From assembly GCA_934655755.1 (NCBI GenBank), contig CAKUHA010000003.1, positions 62,001-126,000 of the forward strand: a DNA stretch of 64,000 nucleotides, read 5' to 3'. A program made the translations under genes and the position numbers. This document shows, piece by piece, positions 34,271 to 42,978 of the stretch (positions are counted from its first letter, which is position 1; each line of letters starts with the position of its first letter). Source of the DNA: an uncultured Collinsella sp. Lineage in GTDB: Bacteria; Actinomycetota; Coriobacteriia; Coriobacteriales; Coriobacteriaceae. The notes beneath the pieces were generated by a model that searched no databases, was not told the DNA's origin, and worked only from the letters and a program-made list of their open reading frames with translations.

Positions 34271-35200
34271 ATGAAGATTCCCGTAGACAAGCTGACCCGC
34301 GTCTTTAAGATGGGCGCGACCACCAAGAAGGACTCCGATACGCCGGTGCGCGTTTCGGTCTACCTGGATTCGACTGCCTCGCGTTTTTTGGTCGAGACGG
34401 TTCGCGATGCCTTTGTTCCGCAGACGACCTCGGGCATTGTCCGCGTTGAGCGCCTGGGGGAGGATCGCATCGTTCCCAAGGCCGATACGGACGTGGTGCT
34501 GGTGCTTTCGTGCGGCTCCGACCGCTTGGAGAGCGCCGTTCAGGAGCTTGTGATTGCCGGCGCGCCCGTATGCGTGCTTGCCGAGTCTGCCGTCGAGGTG
34601 CCGTTCGTCGAGGCTCCCACGCCCATGCTCGGCGTGGTGGCGGCTACCGACAAGACGTATCTGCTCGAGACGCTTGCCCGCTGGATCCTCGATCGCACGG
34701 ACAAGGAGACGGCCTTTGCGGCCAACTTTGCCTTTATGCGCATCGCCGCCGCCAACCGCATTATCACCTCGTGCGCGCTGACCAATATGGCGACCGGTGC
34801 GCTCGTGTTTTTGCCGGGCGCCGACTATCCCGTTATGGCGCTCGCGCAGGTGGGCATGGTCTTTGAGCTCGCGGCGATCTTCGGGCGCGGCATTAAGCCC
34901 GAGCGCGGCTATGAGGTCGCGGGCGTGCTCGCCGGCGGCCTGGCGATCCGCGCCGTGACCCGTGCGCTGGTGAAGCAGACGCCGCATATCGGCTTTGCCG
35001 TCAAGGCGCTCTCCGCCGCCGTCGGCACCTACGGCATGGGTCGTGCGCTCGTTTCGCTCTACGAGCGCGACATCGACTACAGCCGCGCCAACGAGGTGGC
35101 CGCCGCTACCTTTTCGCGCGTCCGTGACCTGGTGACCACGGTTGCCGGCGCCACCCGTCCCATGAATCCTTTTGAGGATGCATCCGATCTCGCTGCTTAG
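34271..35200 (+). CDS. Conserved protein with DUF697-like hydrophobic region
   Basis: I do not recognise this 309-residue protein with certainty. Residues 25-125 form an alpha/beta domain (VRVSVYLDSTASRFLVETVR; DVVLVLSCGSDRLESAVQEL; GAPVCVLAESAVEVPF) reminiscent of a regulatory or degenerate nucleotide-binding fold without a P-loop. Residues about 155-260 contain alternating small hydrophobic helices (IITSCALTNMATGALVFLPG; GMVFELAAIFG; GVLAGGLAIRAVTRAL), resembling the DUF697/YcjF-type membrane-associated region often fused to GTPases. The gene sits between rodA and the radical SAM gene with a GGAGG SD. A membrane-associated role linked to growth is possible but unproven. Confidence 0.65.
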   Translation: MKIPVDKLTRVFKMGATTKKDSDTPVRVSVYLDSTASRFLVETVRDAFVPQTTSGIVRVERLGEDRIVPKADTDVVLVLSCGSDRLESAVQELVIAGAPVCVLAESAVEVPFVEAPTPMLGVVAATDKTYLLETLARWILDRTDKETAFAANFAFMRIAAANRIITSCALTNMATGALVFLPGADYPVMALAQVGMVFELAAIFGRGIKPERGYEVAGVLAGGLAIRAVTRALVKQTPHIGFAVKALSAAVGTYGMGRALVSLYERDIDYSRANEVAAATFSRVRDLVTTVAGATRPMNPFEDASDLAA

Positions 35201-35209
35201 GGGTTTCTT

Positions 35210-37087
35210 TTGCGCGTTCCATACCAAGACTGTTTCCATCTGATCGAGCCGCTGCTCGCCAAGGTCGAAAAGCCGAGCCGCTATATCGACCACGAGTGGG
35301 GCACCCTCTCCAAGGCCGATGCTGACTATCGCTGCTGCATGATCTATCCGGACGTGTACGAGGTCGGCCTGCCCAACCAGGGCATCGCCATCCTCTACAA
35401 CATCCTCAACCAGGCCGAGGGCATTTCCTGCGAGCGCGGCTATGTGCCGTGGCCCGATATGGGCGACGCCATGCGCGAAGCGGGCATCCCGCTGCTGTCG
35501 CTCGAGGGCGCGGCGCCGGTCGCTTCGTTCGATATCGTCGGCATGCACGTGCCGCACGAGATGGCCGTCACGAACTTCCTCGAGGCGCTCGATCTCGCCG
35601 GCATTCCGCTGCTGGCGGCCGACCGCACCGAGGACGATCCCATCATCGTCGCCGGCGGTCCCTCGGTCTATAACCCCGAGCCGTATGCGGCTTTCTTTGA
35701 TGCCATCCTGATCGGCGAGGGCGAGGAGTCGCTGCTCGAGATCTGCCAGCTGCATCGTCGTCTGCGCGACGAGGGCGTCTCGCGTGCCCAGATTGTCGAG
35801 CAGCTTGCGACCGTCGCCGGAACCTATGTGCCGTCCCTGTACGAGGTGTGCCACGACGAACCCTGCTCGCCGCATGGCTATACCGTGCCGCGCGAGGGCA
35901 AGGACGTGCCGCCGGTGGTGTACAAGCGCGTCGTCGAGGATTTTGGTGCCACCAATCCACTCTCGCAGTCGTGCGTGCCGTATGCTCAGCTGGTCCACGA
36001 CCGCCTATCCATCGAGATCCTGCGCGGCTGTGCGCGCGGCTGTCGTTTTTGCCAGGCGGGCATGACGTATCGTCCGGTGCGTGAGCGTTCGGCAGACCAG
36101 ATCGTGTCTTCGGTGATTCAGGGCCTGGAAAAGACCGGCTATGACGAGGTGTCGCTCACCTCGCTTTCGACCACCGACCACTCGTGCATCCGCGACGTGC
36201 TCGGAAGGCTTAACCGCCGCCTGGAGGACACGGGCATCCGCGTGTCCATTCCGTCGCAGCGCCTGGATTCGTTTGGCGTCGATATGGCTGAGTCGGTCGC
36301 AGGCGAAAAGAAGGGCGGCCTGACGTTTGCCCCCGAGGCCGGCAGCCAGCGCATGCGCGACATCATCAATAAGAACGTGACCGAGGAGGACCTGGACCGT
36401 GCGGCCAAGGCGGCCTTCGAGGCCGGCTGGAACCGCATGAAGCTCTACTTTATGATGGGCCTTCCCGGTGAGCGTGACGAGGACATCGTGGCTATCGCCA
36501 ACCTGGCCGATCACGTGCTGGAGCTTGGCCGCTCCGTAGTGCCCAAGGCGCGCCGCGGTTCCATCTCGGTGTCTATCTCGGTTTCTGTCTTTATCCCCAA
36601 GGCCGCCACCGCGTTTCAGTGGTGCCCGCAGCTCGACTACGACGACGTCAAACGCCGTCAGAAGCTGCTTATCACGAGCGTACGCAACCGTGCTGTCCGC
36701 GTACATTACCACGATGCCGAGACCTCCCTTATCGAGGCCGCGCTGTCCCGCGCCGGTCGCGATATGACGCCCGTCATCATTGATGCCTGGCGTGCGGGCT
36801 CGCGCTTTGACGCCTGGGTGGAGCACTTCTCGCTCGACAACTGGAAGGCAGCCGCCGCCAAAAACGGCATCGATCTCAACGAGCTCGTGCACCTGCCCTA
36901 CGAGCTGGATTGGCGCCTGCCCTGGGAGCACGTGAGCCCCGGCTGCTCGCGCGGCTTCCTCGAGCGCGAGTACCGTCGCTCGCTCGAGGGCGTCACGACC
37001 CCCGATTGCACCCGCACGTCGTGCACCGGCTGCGGTATCTGTCCCACGCTCCATGCCAAGAATGTATTGATGGGTGATCGCGCATGA
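35210..37087 (+). CDS. TIGR03960-type B12-binding/radical SAM protein
   Basis: This 625-residue radical SAM protein has a B12-binding-like N-terminal region (CCMIYPDVYEVGLPNQGIAI; IVAGGPSVYNPEPYAAFFDA; GEGEESLLEI) followed by the radical SAM core with CARGCRFCQAG, the C-x3-C-x2-C [4Fe-4S] site, and TFAPEAGSQRMRDIINKNV. The end CTRTSCTGCGICPTL adds a second Cys cluster. Related proteins are usually encoded beside a DUF2344 protein, RNase E/G and rplU, as here except that no RNase E/G gene is present. The reaction is unknown; tRNA or ribosome modification has been suggested by context only. TTG start after AGGGG. Confidence 0.88.
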   Translation: MRVPYQDCFHLIEPLLAKVEKPSRYIDHEWGTLSKADADYRCCMIYPDVYEVGLPNQGIAILYNILNQAEGISCERGYVPWPDMGDAMREAGIPLLSLEGAAPVASFDIVGMHVPHEMAVTNFLEALDLAGIPLLAADRTEDDPIIVAGGPSVYNPEPYAAFFDAILIGEGEESLLEICQLHRRLRDEGVSRAQIVEQLATVAGTYVPSLYEVCHDEPCSPHGYTVPREGKDVPPVVYKRVVEDFGATNPLSQSCVPYAQLVHDRLSIEILRGCARGCRFCQAGMTYRPVRERSADQIVSSVIQGLEKTGYDEVSLTSLSTTDHSCIRDVLGRLNRRLEDTGIRVSIPSQRLDSFGVDMAESVAGEKKGGLTFAPEAGSQRMRDIINKNVTEEDLDRAAKAAFEAGWNRMKLYFMMGLPGERDEDIVAIANLADHVLELGRSVVPKARRGSISVSISVSVFIPKAATAFQWCPQLDYDDVKRRQKLLITSVRNRAVRVHYHDAETSLIEAALSRAGRDMTPVIIDAWRAGSRFDAWVEHFSLDNWKAAAAKNGIDLNELVHLPYELDWRLPWEHVSPGCSRGFLEREYRRSLEGVTTPDCTRTSCTGCGICPTLHAKNVLMGDRA

Positions 37088-37896
37088 GTGAGCGCCTGAC
37101 CGACAATCCCACGCTCTTTAGGCTGCGCGTTCGCTACGGCAAGCGCGACCGCCTTAAGTACCTGGGCCATCTCGAAGTAATTCATACCATTGAGCGCATC
37201 GTGCGCCGTGCGGGGCTGCCCTATGCCGTCACGCAGGGTTTCTCTCCGCACATGCGCGTGGGCTTCTCGTCGGCGCTGCCGGTGGGTACATCGTCGACCT
37301 GCGAGTGGTATGACCTGTTCATGACCGAGTTCGTCGCGCTCGACGAGGCGTTTGAACGCCTGGCCGCGGCGTCCCCGGCCGATCTGGCGCCCATCGAGGC
37401 CTCCTACATTGACGTGCGCACGCCGGCACTGACGGCGCAGCTCACGCGCCTGTCGTATCGCATCGACCTGCATCTGGATCCCGAGGCTCCCGTGAGCGCC
37501 GATGAGGTGCGCGCCGCGATCGATACGCTGCGCGCGGGCCATGGCATCGACTACGCGCGCGGCAAAAAGAGCAAGCGCCTGGATCTGGACCATACGCTCG
37601 TGGGCTATGAGCTCACGGCGGGGGAGAGCTCGGACCATCTGGTACTCATGCTCGACACCCATGCCGACAACGAGGGCTCCATGCGTCCGGAAATTTTGCT
37701 TTCTGCTGCTGATGTTTTGTTGCAGGGCTTGACCTCGGGCGTCGATGCACCTATTGTTTCCACCGGTATGCAAGACCTCGTGACCATCTGCTCCTACGAT
37801 GTCGAGCGTCAGAATCAAGCATGCGAGGACGACGAGGGCCGACTCGTCAGCCCCATACCTGTGCGAACTTGTGGATTTGCTCCACATACTCGTTGA
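37084..37896 (+). CDS. DUF2344/TIGR03936 radical SAM-associated protein
   Basis: The 270 residues begin with FRLRVRYGKRDRLKYLGHLE, then GLPYAVTQGFSPHMRVGFSSALPVG, the hallmark of DUF2344 partners of TIGR03960 radical SAM proteins. The start ATG overlaps the upstream stop (ATGA), so translation is coupled. In other bacteria the two can be fused. No enzymatic motif of its own is visible. The promoter of rplU overlaps its last codons. Confidence 0.88.
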   Translation: MSERLTDNPTLFRLRVRYGKRDRLKYLGHLEVIHTIERIVRRAGLPYAVTQGFSPHMRVGFSSALPVGTSSTCEWYDLFMTEFVALDEAFERLAAASPADLAPIEASYIDVRTPALTAQLTRLSYRIDLHLDPEAPVSADEVRAAIDTLRAGHGIDYARGKKSKRLDLDHTLVGYELTAGESSDHLVLMLDTHADNEGSMRPEILLSAADVLLQGLTSGVDAPIVSTGMQDLVTICSYDVERQNQACEDDEGRLVSPIPVRTCGFAPHTR

Positions 37897-37921
37897 CGGG
37901 GGTATTTTCGCCTGCTACTAT
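37893..37921 (+). promoter_or_regulatory. Promoter of rplU-rpmA
   Basis: -35 TTGACG (37893-37898), 17-bp spacer and -10 TACTAT (37916-37921) lie across the stop codon of the DUF2344 gene. Predicted start near 37,928 gives a 36-nt leader. Confidence 0.85.
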
Positions 37922-37963
37922 ATTCGGCTGTTGCACTAACTGATGCATGAAGGGCAAGTAAAC

Positions 37964-38338
37964 ATGTACGCAATCGTTAACACGGGCGGCAAGCAGTACA
38001 AGGTCGCCACCGACGATGTCATCACCGTCGAGAAGATCGAGGGCAATGAGGGCGACAAGGTCACCCTGCCGGTCATCTTCCTCAACGATGGTAAGAAGAT
38101 CGTCACCGATCCCGACAAGCTGGCCAAGGCCAAGGTTACCGCTCAGATCGTTGAGCAGTTCAAGGGCGAGAAGCAGCTGGTCTTCAAGTTCCACAAGCGT
38201 AAGCGCTATCGTCGTCTGAAGGGTCACCGTCAGCAGCTCACCAAGCTGAAGATCGTGAAGGTCCAGGCTACGTCCCGCGCCAAGAAGGCTGTCAAGGCAG
38301 AGGCCGAGGCTGTTGCCGAGGCTCCCGTCGCCGAGTAG
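37964..38338 (+). CDS. rplU: 50S ribosomal protein L21
   Basis: L21 is a 23S rRNA-binding protein. ATG 37964 begins MYAIVNTGGKQYKVATDD, the standard N-terminus; an in-frame ATG at 37943 adds seven unrelated residues. Core motifs are FKFHKRKRYRRLKGHRQ and QQLTKLKIVKV. L21 normally ends near residue 103; here about 20 more residues (Lys/Ala then Ala/Glu/Val-rich) extend the C-terminus, a feature shared with S16 and Obg in this window. It is followed by rpmA with a 33-nt gap. Confidence 0.97.
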   Translation: MYAIVNTGGKQYKVATDDVITVEKIEGNEGDKVTLPVIFLNDGKKIVTDPDKLAKAKVTAQIVEQFKGEKQLVFKFHKRKRYRRLKGHRQQLTKLKIVKVQATSRAKKAVKAEAEAVAEAPVAE

Positions 38339-38371
38339 ATTACACTCGTAACGAAAGAGTAGGTATACACA

Positions 38372-38629
38372 ATGGCACACAAAAAAGGACTCGGTTCCTC
38401 CCGTAATGGCCGTGACTCCCGCGGTCAGCGCCTTGGCACGAAGCGCTTCGCCGGCCAGACGGTAACCACGGGCACGATTCTCGTCCGTCAGCACGGCACG
38501 CACATCCACCCGGGTGAGAACGTTGGCCGTGGCAAGGACGACACGCTGTTCGCGCTGGTCGACGGTACCGTTGAGTTCCACAAGGGTATCAAGCACAGGG
38601 TCAGCGTACGCCCGCTCGCGAACGCGTAA
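38372..38629 (+). CDS. rpmA: 50S ribosomal protein L27
   Basis: The 85-residue L27 has the classic [21 protein letters not shown]-terminus, which reaches the peptidyl transferase centre, and [19 protein letters not shown]. There is no N-terminal cleavage extension of the Firmicutes type; the mature Ala-His-Lys-Lys start follows the initiator Met directly. It is in an operon with rplU and is followed by a strong terminator. Confidence 0.98.
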   Translation: MAHKKGLGSSRNGRDSRGQRLGTKRFAGQTVTTGTILVRQHGTHIHPGENVGRGKDDTLFALVDGTVEFHKGIKHRVSVRPLANA

Positions 38630-38654
38630 TTCACCCTTCATAGAGCACATATGT

Positions 38655-38698
38655 GGGAGGCACTTGAGTTTTAGGATTCAAGGGTCTCCCTCTTTTTT
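38655..38698 (+). terminator. Intrinsic terminator after rpmA
   Basis: A 13-bp stem with one mismatch (38655-38667 with 38678-38690) is followed by TCTTTTTT. It separates rplU-rpmA from obgE. Confidence 0.9.
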
Positions 38699-38702
38699 GT
38701 AG

Positions 38703-40172
<1,470 letters not shown>

Positions 40173-40175
40173 GCC

Positions 40176-40853
40176 ATGTCGCTGCGCGGTGGAATCGGTT
40201 TGCCCGAGCTGCCCATCGAGGATGGGCGGGATTATAGGCTTGGCATTATGGGCGGCACCTTTGATCCGATCCATTACGGCCATCTGGTGACCGCCGAGCA
40301 GGCGCGCGAGTCGCTCGACCTGGATGCCGTGCTCTTTATGCCGGCCGGCTCTCCTGCCTTTAAGCTCGATAAACCGGTGACGCCGGCCGAGGACCGTTAT
40401 GCCATGACGGTCCTCGCGACTGCCGCGAATCCCGCTTTTTTGGCGAGCAGGTTCGAAATCGATCGTGCCGGTGTCACCTATACGGCCGATACGCTGCGCG
40501 CCCTGCGCGAGTTTTACCCGCCACAGGTAAAGCTCTACTTTATTACGGGCGCCGATGCGATCATCGATATTGTGACCTGGCACCATGCTGACGAGATTGC
40601 CGAGCTGGCAACGTTTATTGCCGCAACACGTCCCGGTTTCGATATCGATACGGCTCGCGCGCGGATCAAAGAGTCGGGCCTGCCGTTCGACGTGCGCTAT
40701 ATCCAGATTCCGGCGCTGGCGATTAGCTCGACCAACATTCGCAAGCGAGTTGCCCGCGGCATGAGCGCGCGCTATCTTACGAGCGAGTCCGTGCTCGGCT
40801 ACATTCGCAAACGCGGTCTGTATGCCGATCTGGGCCAAGAAGATTTTGAGTGA
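40176..40853 (+). CDS. nadD: Nicotinate-nucleotide adenylyltransferase
   Basis: This enzyme makes deamido-NAD from nicotinate mononucleotide and ATP. The 225 residues show LGIMGGTFDPIHYGHLVTAEQA (ATP-binding GxFxPxHxGH motif) and IPALAISSTNIRKRVARG (the ISSTxIR block). A roughly 20-residue N-terminal segment precedes the core, and the ATG lies 3 nt after obgE. The gene order obgE-nadD-yqeK-rsfS is common in Gram-positive bacteria. Confidence 0.96.
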   Translation: MSLRGGIGLPELPIEDGRDYRLGIMGGTFDPIHYGHLVTAEQARESLDLDAVLFMPAGSPAFKLDKPVTPAEDRYAMTVLATAANPAFLASRFEIDRAGVTYTADTLRALREFYPPQVKLYFITGADAIIDIVTWHHADEIAELATFIAATRPGFDIDTARARIKESGLPFDVRYIQIPALAISSTNIRKRVARGMSARYLTSESVLGYIRKRGLYADLGQEDFE

Positions 40854-40865
40854 TGGGGGAGAACG

Positions 40866-41474
40866 TTGTCGGTAGAGGATCAGTTTGAGGGCGATCAGCG
40901 CGCGCTGCTCCAGCGCATTCACGAGCTGCTCGACGTGCGCATGAAGGATAAGCGCAAGCGCTATGTGCATTCGTTGGGTGTTGCCGAGACTGCGCTGCAT
41001 CTGGCCGAGGTGTACGGTGTCGATCGCTTTGACGCCGCAGCTGCCGGTCTGATCCACGACTGGGACAAGGTGCTCTCCGATGATGAGCTCGTGGCCCGCG
41101 CACTGCACTATGGCATCAAGGTCGCCGGCTCGCCCTCTGCAGCGACGCCGCTGCTGCATGGCCCGGTTGCCGCCTATGAGCTTCCGCAGCTCTTTCCCGA
41201 GCTTTCGCCGGCGGTCTTTCAGGCTGTCGACCGTCACACCGTGGGTGCCTGCGACATGACACCGCTCGATATGGTGGTCTTTGTGGCCGATGCCATCGAG
41301 CCCAACCGTCACGGCGATTATGCCCATGCGCTGCGCAAGATGGTGGGGGAGTCGACGCTTGACGAGTTGTTCTTCTCCTGTTTTGCGCAGGGTCTGGTCT
41401 ACGTGATCCAGTCCGGGCGCTATCTTTATCCCACGGCAATTACGATTTACAACCATTACGCCCAGCTGCGCTAG
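40866..41474 (+). CDS. yqeK: HD-domain hydrolase YqeK (symmetrical Ap4A hydrolase type)
   Basis: The 202-residue HD-domain protein has KRYVHSLGVAETALHLA (first metal His), AAGLIHDWDKVL (HD motif) and the VFVADAIEPNR block with the distal Asp. YqeK members cleave diadenosine tetraphosphate symmetrically to ADP. The Trp in HDWDK replaces the usual small or hydrophobic residue of this motif but leaves the His-Asp pair intact. TTG 40866 follows GGGAGAA. It sits between nadD and rsfS as expected. Confidence 0.92.
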   Translation: MSVEDQFEGDQRALLQRIHELLDVRMKDKRKRYVHSLGVAETALHLAEVYGVDRFDAAAAGLIHDWDKVLSDDELVARALHYGIKVAGSPSAATPLLHGPVAAYELPQLFPELSPAVFQAVDRHTVGACDMTPLDMVVFVADAIEPNRHGDYAHALRKMVGESTLDELFFSCFAQGLVYVIQSGRYLYPTAITIYNHYAQLR

Positions 41475-41501
41475 CTTGGGCTGTCGAGAAAGAGGTATTC
41501 C

Positions 41502-41957
41502 ATGGCCGACGAGACCATGACCGACGAGCAGATTTTTAAGGATGTAGAGCATAAGAGTTTCGTTGCCACGTCCGACCGCACCGCTGCCTCGCTGTCCGCG
41601 AGCGGCGTGGCAGCCGAGGATGTCGCCCGCGCCGCCGCACAGGCCGCCTACGACAAGAAGGGCGAGGATGTGCAGGTGCTCGACCTGACTGAGCTCTCCG
41701 ACGTGTGCGACTACTTTGTCCTTGCCACCGGCACCAACAACCGTCAGGTCGATTCGATCGTCGATGAGATTGAGGAAAAGGTCGCCGAGGCTTGCGGTGA
41801 GCACCCGTTCTCCATCGAGGGCCGCGAGCAGAAGACCTGGATGCTCATGGACTACGGCTCGGTCGTCGTTCATGTCTTCACCCCCGAGGCCCGCGAGTTC
41901 TATCGCCTCGAGAAGCTCTGGGGCGACGCTCCCCAGCTCCCCCTCGACCTCCTCTAA
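41502..41957 (+). CDS. rsfS: Ribosome silencing factor RsfS
   Basis: This 151-residue member of the RsfS/Iojap family binds L14 and blocks subunit joining in starved cells. The core is AAYDKKGEDVQVLDLTELSD, CDYFVLATGTNNRQVDSI, WMLMDYGSVVVHVF and FYRLEKLWGDAP. About 35 residues precede the core, longer than usual; the start at ATG 41502 is supported by AGAGG upstream. The last four codons and stop are included in a 36-bp tandem duplication that belongs to the adjoining palindromic element. Confidence 0.95.
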   Translation: MADETMTDEQIFKDVEHKSFVATSDRTAASLSASGVAAEDVARAAAQAAYDKKGEDVQVLDLTELSDVCDYFVLATGTNNRQVDSIVDEIEEKVAEACGEHPFSIEGREQKTWMLMDYGSVVVHVFTPEAREFYRLEKLWGDAPQLPLDLL

Positions 41958-42017
41958 ATGATTTTTCTGGGACGGGGATAAGACCTCCTCTAAATGATTT
42001 TTCTGGGACGGGGATAA
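41946..42017 (+). repeat. Exact 36-bp tandem duplication covering the rsfS stop codon
   Basis: Unit 1 is 41946-41981 and unit 2 is 41982-42017, identical base for base. Each carries the last rsfS codons plus stop (GACCTCCTCTAA) and a palindrome half with the CTGGGACGGGGAT core. Confidence 0.95.
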
Positions 42018-42038
42018 AATAATCATTCCTACCGTTCG

Positions 42039-42075
42039 CCGAACCGCTCATCTATGTTGGGCGGTTCGGTTTTTT
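42039..42075 (+). terminator. Intrinsic terminator after rsfS
   Basis: Stem CCGAACCGC/GCGGTTCGG (42039-42047 with 42061-42069) has a 13-nt loop and is followed by TTTTTT. Confidence 0.9.
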
Positions 42076-42129
42076 CTTAACCTTCCTTTTGTATGCTGAG
42101 CTGTTGCAAACTCGGAAGGGAGGGCTTCG

Positions 42130-42870
42130 ATGACTCGCGTTGCCCGTGTGTTATCCGAACTCGGTCATTATCATGTTATGGTCAAGGGCTGTGCCGACCA
42201 GCTGATCTTTGAGGACGATGACGACCGCTACTATTTCCTCAATCTGATGAATCGGCGTTTTACATCCGACCATATTCGACTGTTTGCTTGGTGCTTGATG
42301 GACAATCATGTGCATCTGTTATTTGATGATCCCGATAACCAAATGAGCACTGCGATGCACGCTATAGATACAGCGTATGCAATACGTTTTAATTTGAAAA
42401 CGGGGCGGCGCGGGCCAGTTTTTCAAGAACGTTTTAAGAGCGTGGTAATTTCCGATGATGAGCAGCTGCTTCGTTGCGTTCGTTACATCCACGACAATCC
42501 TGCAAAAGCAGGTGTATCTTCTGCCCCTATGTATCGATGGAGCAGTTTCCACGAGTATTTCGGTACGCCCGAAATCTGCGATTGCAGTGATATTGTCGAG
42601 CTGTTTGGTGGCTCGGAGTCGTTTTACCTTACGAGTACTGACGGAAAACCCAATTCGTATTATCTGCCCGAGGGCAAACACGTTTCCGATATGGATGCAT
42701 TGGAAGTCGCACAGGCTCTATTGGCTCCACTTGAGCCTCATCAGCTCAAGACGCTTCCGAAGCAAGAGCGGAATCGCCTGTTGGCAATGCTGAAACATCG
42801 AGGATTTACGATTGCCCAGATTTCGCGCATTACGGGAATTGGCACAAATATAATTCAGAGGGCGAAATGA
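42130..42870 (+). CDS. REP-associated tyrosine transposase (RAYT, Y1_Tnp domain)
   Basis: This 246-residue single-strand nuclease/transposase relative is of the IS200/IS605 Y1 class. The core motifs are WCLMDNHVHLLF (metal-binding His-x-His at residues 60-62) and LRCVRYIHDNPAKAG with the presumed catalytic Tyr at 119. HYHVMVKGCADQ and GPVFQERFKSV are typical RAYT blocks. The C-terminal 40 residues (FTIAQISRITGIGTNIIQR) look like a helix-turn-helix. ATG 42130 follows GGAAGGGAGGG. It is flanked on both sides by the palindromes that such proteins bind and nick. Catalytic residues are intact, so it may be active. Confidence 0.93.
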   Translation: MTRVARVLSELGHYHVMVKGCADQLIFEDDDDRYYFLNLMNRRFTSDHIRLFAWCLMDNHVHLLFDDPDNQMSTAMHAIDTAYAIRFNLKTGRRGPVFQERFKSVVISDDEQLLRCVRYIHDNPAKAGVSSAPMYRWSSFHEYFGTPEICDCSDIVELFGGSESFYLTSTDGKPNSYYLPEGKHVSDMDALEVAQALLAPLEPHQLKTLPKQERNRLLAMLKHRGFTIAQISRITGIGTNIIQRAK

Positions 42871-42877
42871 GGCCTGA

Positions 42878-42965
42878 AATGATTAATTCATCCCCGTCCC
42901 AAAATAATCAAAAACACCGATAGCGCCAGAATGATTTTTTAATCCCCGTCCCAGAAAAATCATTT
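42878..42965. repeat. REP-like palindromes downstream of the RAYT gene
   Basis: Two units, 42878-42911 and 42930-42964, have AATGATT/AATCA(TT) ends around ATCCCCGTCCC cores, the reverse complement of the copies left of the gene. Confidence 0.85.
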
Positions 42966-42978
42966 TGCCCAAAAGCAA

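Larger units (their letters stand above)
41956..42965 (+). mobile_element. RAYT unit with 24-bp exact inverted ends
   Basis: The 24 bases at 41956-41979 (repeated at 41992-42015) recur as their exact inverted complement at 42942-42965. The enclosed 1-kb segment carries one Y1-type transposase gene. A further related half-site pair lies at 42878-42911. The unit sits exactly between rsfS and dinB, which are convergent. This is a REP/RAYT arrangement, perhaps immobile except for its palindromes. Confidence 0.8.

Noticed and set aside
41946..42965. CRISPR array
   Set aside because: The repeats are two tandem units without unique spacers plus inverted palindromes around a Y1 transposase; no cas genes are present. 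No other regularly spaced repeats were seen in the window.
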